Shown: positions 62,356 to 64,000 of the stretch, piece by piece
Position numbering within the stretch: the first letter of the stretch is position 1
How the letters are laid out: each line of letters starts with the position of its first letter
DNA from: Chionis minor
Lineage: Eukaryota; Chordata; Aves; Charadriiformes; Chionididae
NCBI GenBank assembly: GCA_013398295.1
Contig: VZSF01008858.1
Location: 252,198-316,197 of the forward strand
DNA: 64,000 nt
Reading direction: 5' to 3'
Position numbers and translations under genes: made by a program
Notes under the pieces: model-generated
What the model saw: only the letters and a program-made list of their open reading frames with translations
What the model was told of the DNA's origin: nothing
Database searches by the model: none

Positions 62356-63872
62356 CCTCATTTTCAGCATGCAGGAGGCTCTGCTGTTCTGCCTGTACAG
62401 GCAGGGGCCCCACTCCAGCACCTCAGGGGCAGGGAAGGGAACGTGAGAGAAGGGAAAGCTCTGCTGCTCCTTCAGCCTCATTGCTCCTTCCTTTAGAAAT
62501 CACTCAGGAGGAGGAAACCTGCCAGAAGACACATTAGGGCTGTAACAGGAGAAGGCTGCAGGCAAGGAGCTGTCAGTCACGGGAAAAAATAAACAGCATG
62601 TATTGATTGTACTGCAGTCTCCAGTGCAGCGAGAGCCCGTTCAGCAGGATCCCCTCAGACCCCAGAGAAAGGGCAGAAACAATAAATAAAATCACCAAGA
62701 GAAACACAGAGAGGAATGAACTCCAGGGCCAGCCCAGCCTCTACGAGGAGTAAGAAACAAACCCTGGCTGCGTCCCAGGGAGGCTGGGGGAGGCGGCTGC
62801 GGGGGCACAGCAGGGCGATCTCACACTTCATCATGCATCCATCGATCCCTCCGCACACCAGAGCTGCACCAAAATCTAAACTGCAGTTAGCCCACGCATA
62901 GCCAGCCCGGCCCCCCAAGCCGGTCTGCGCCCCCCGCGGGGGTCCCTGCACCACTCGCCGGCACCCTCTGCTCTGTGCGCCCACAGCCCCGCTCCAAGCC
63001 ATGGGCGATGCTCTGCTGCCTGCTCCCAGCCTCGGCGCCCAGACGTAGAGCAGCACCCACACACAGCCAGAGGTGCGGCAGGACCTCGCCACGCACCGCA
63101 GGGATGGGGGTTTGCTGCTCTGGCAAGTAACTGAGCAGCAAACCAGGTGCAATGCTGGGAGCTGCAGGCAGAGATGCCGGGTCAAAAACATTCCCCCTTT
63201 CCTGAGGGCACTGAGGGCCAGTGCTTCCACAGAGAGAGATGGGGTGCAGAAGAGAGGAGGTAGCTCCTGCGTGCTGCTGAAATAAAGAAATAAGAAGCTA
63301 ATCTAGTTCCCCTGGCAGTGCCAACTGAGGTCCCCTCTGCCTAGAGGCAGGATGGCCACAGCAGCAGGCAGAGCGCCGGACGCCTCGCTGGGCGTAGGGG
63401 AACACACACAGCGCTCCCACCACGCAGCTATCGCATGGCAAGCCCCGGCCAGAGCCATGTGGACAGCAGGACACGCTGCTGTCCCAGAGCTACCCTGCTC
63501 CTGGAGGAGCCGCTGAGCCGCCGCCAGCCCAGCAGTGAGCGGAGCTGCCTCAAACCAGCACCCAGGAGCCCACGTCCACCACTGCTCAAACGCACGCAAA
63601 CCCAGCGTCCTGCTGGCTCATGAGGCTGGCGGTCTCCTGGCACCCCTCCGAGCCCCAGCAGCTTGTCCAAGGCCCTCTCCTGGCCAGGGAAGAAAGGTCC
63701 CTTTTCTTTACAGTCTTCCTGTGTTCACAGCTGGATGCAGCTCTCTCCCTTCACTGTCCTCAAGACCGATGTGTCACACAGCCACCTCCCACCCTGGCAC
63801 TGCCACACATCAGTGGTGGGCAAAGTGCTCCTCACGTCTGGTCTGTAACGAGCCACTGGGGTGTAAGAGAAA

Positions 63873-63894
63873 CCCGCAGTAACGTTACTGCGGG
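63873..63894. repeat. perfect 22-bp palindrome
   Basis: The arm cccgcagtaac is followed directly by its exact reverse complement, with centre AACGTT and no spacer. The flanking bases (A on both sides) do not extend it. It lies inside SFRP1 intron 2. A dyad of this length is rare by chance. Its role, if any, is unknown. Confidence 0.95.
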
Positions 63895-64000
63895 AATCAG
63901 TGCAGGACCCACCAACAGCTGCCCGTGCAGCACACGTTAGTTTAAACATTTATGGTACGTGTCTGGCTTTGATGAGGATCTGTAACCTGTCAGCTGCCAG

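Larger units (their letters stand above)
57333..64000 (-). other. SFRP1: SFRP1 intron 2 (partial)
   Basis: This stretch lies upstream of the SFRP1 terminal exon in transcript direction and runs off the window. I looked on the minus strand for the short second exon, which should encode a CPPC-type motif followed by an LC..EF motif just before the junction, and did not find it. The intron is GC-rich at 59.5-63.7 kb and more AT-rich at 58.0-59.0 kb. It contains two short tandem repeats and a perfect palindrome, annotated separately. Open frames here have no recognisable domain. Confidence 0.85.

Noticed and set aside
57333..64000. SFRP1 exon 2
   Set aside because: Searched on the minus strand for a short exon with CPPC and LC..EF residues ahead of a donor site. 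None was seen, so it is probably outside the window.
1..64000. CRISPR arrays, operons, phage or bacterial mobile elements, rRNA or tRNA genes
   Set aside because: Nothing of the kind was seen. The sequence is vertebrate nuclear DNA.

Overview
The window looks like avian nuclear DNA, probably from a small GC-rich chromosome. Two CR1 retrotransposon 3' ends are the only interspersed repeats I can recognise. The sequence is mostly GC-rich and CpG-bearing, interrupted by sharply AT-rich islands. There are no mammalian-type SINE or LINE elements. I cannot name the species. It is a draft assembly: there is a 103-base N gap at 10991-11093 and a lone N at 10897.

Only one protein-coding gene is supported. 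On the minus strand, 57010-57332 is the last coding exon of SFRP1 (secreted frizzled-related protein 1, an extracellular Wnt antagonist). It has a clean splice acceptor and ends in the SFRP1-type C-terminus. The mRNA continues leftward as a long 3'UTR to about 52830. This end point rests on resemblance to the mammalian SFRP1 3'UTR end as I remember it. From 57333 to the right edge is SFRP1 intron 2. Exons 1 and 2 (frizzled CRD and the first NTR cysteines) should lie beyond the window.

The left 52 kb is a gene-poor flank. In mammals the next gene downstream of SFRP1 is ZMAT4, in the same orientation, across a large gene desert. I found no ZMAT4 coding exon here. The flank alternates between GC-rich DNA full of chance open frames and AT-rich islands of 150-600 bp with many homeodomain-like TAAT/ATTA cores. 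The islands look like conserved non-coding enhancer candidates (about 1.6, 3.4, 5.1, 7.1, 12.7, 20.4, 22.2, 23.7, 29.8, 45.0, 46.3 and 50.5 kb). Two strong CpG islands (10.37-11.23 kb, containing the gap, and 24.05-24.51 kb) are candidate promoters, one of which could be the 5' end of ZMAT4 or of a non-coding RNA. A smaller island (34.84-35.12 kb) abuts a CR1 copy.

No undescribed system is evident. The observations most worth checking are a perfect 22-bp palindrome in SFRP1 intron 2 (63873-63894), the long 3'UTR with internal polyadenylation signals, the gap-containing orphan CpG island, an RFX-type X-box near 2.44 kb, and an AT-rich block at 37.8-38.3 kb that I could not classify.
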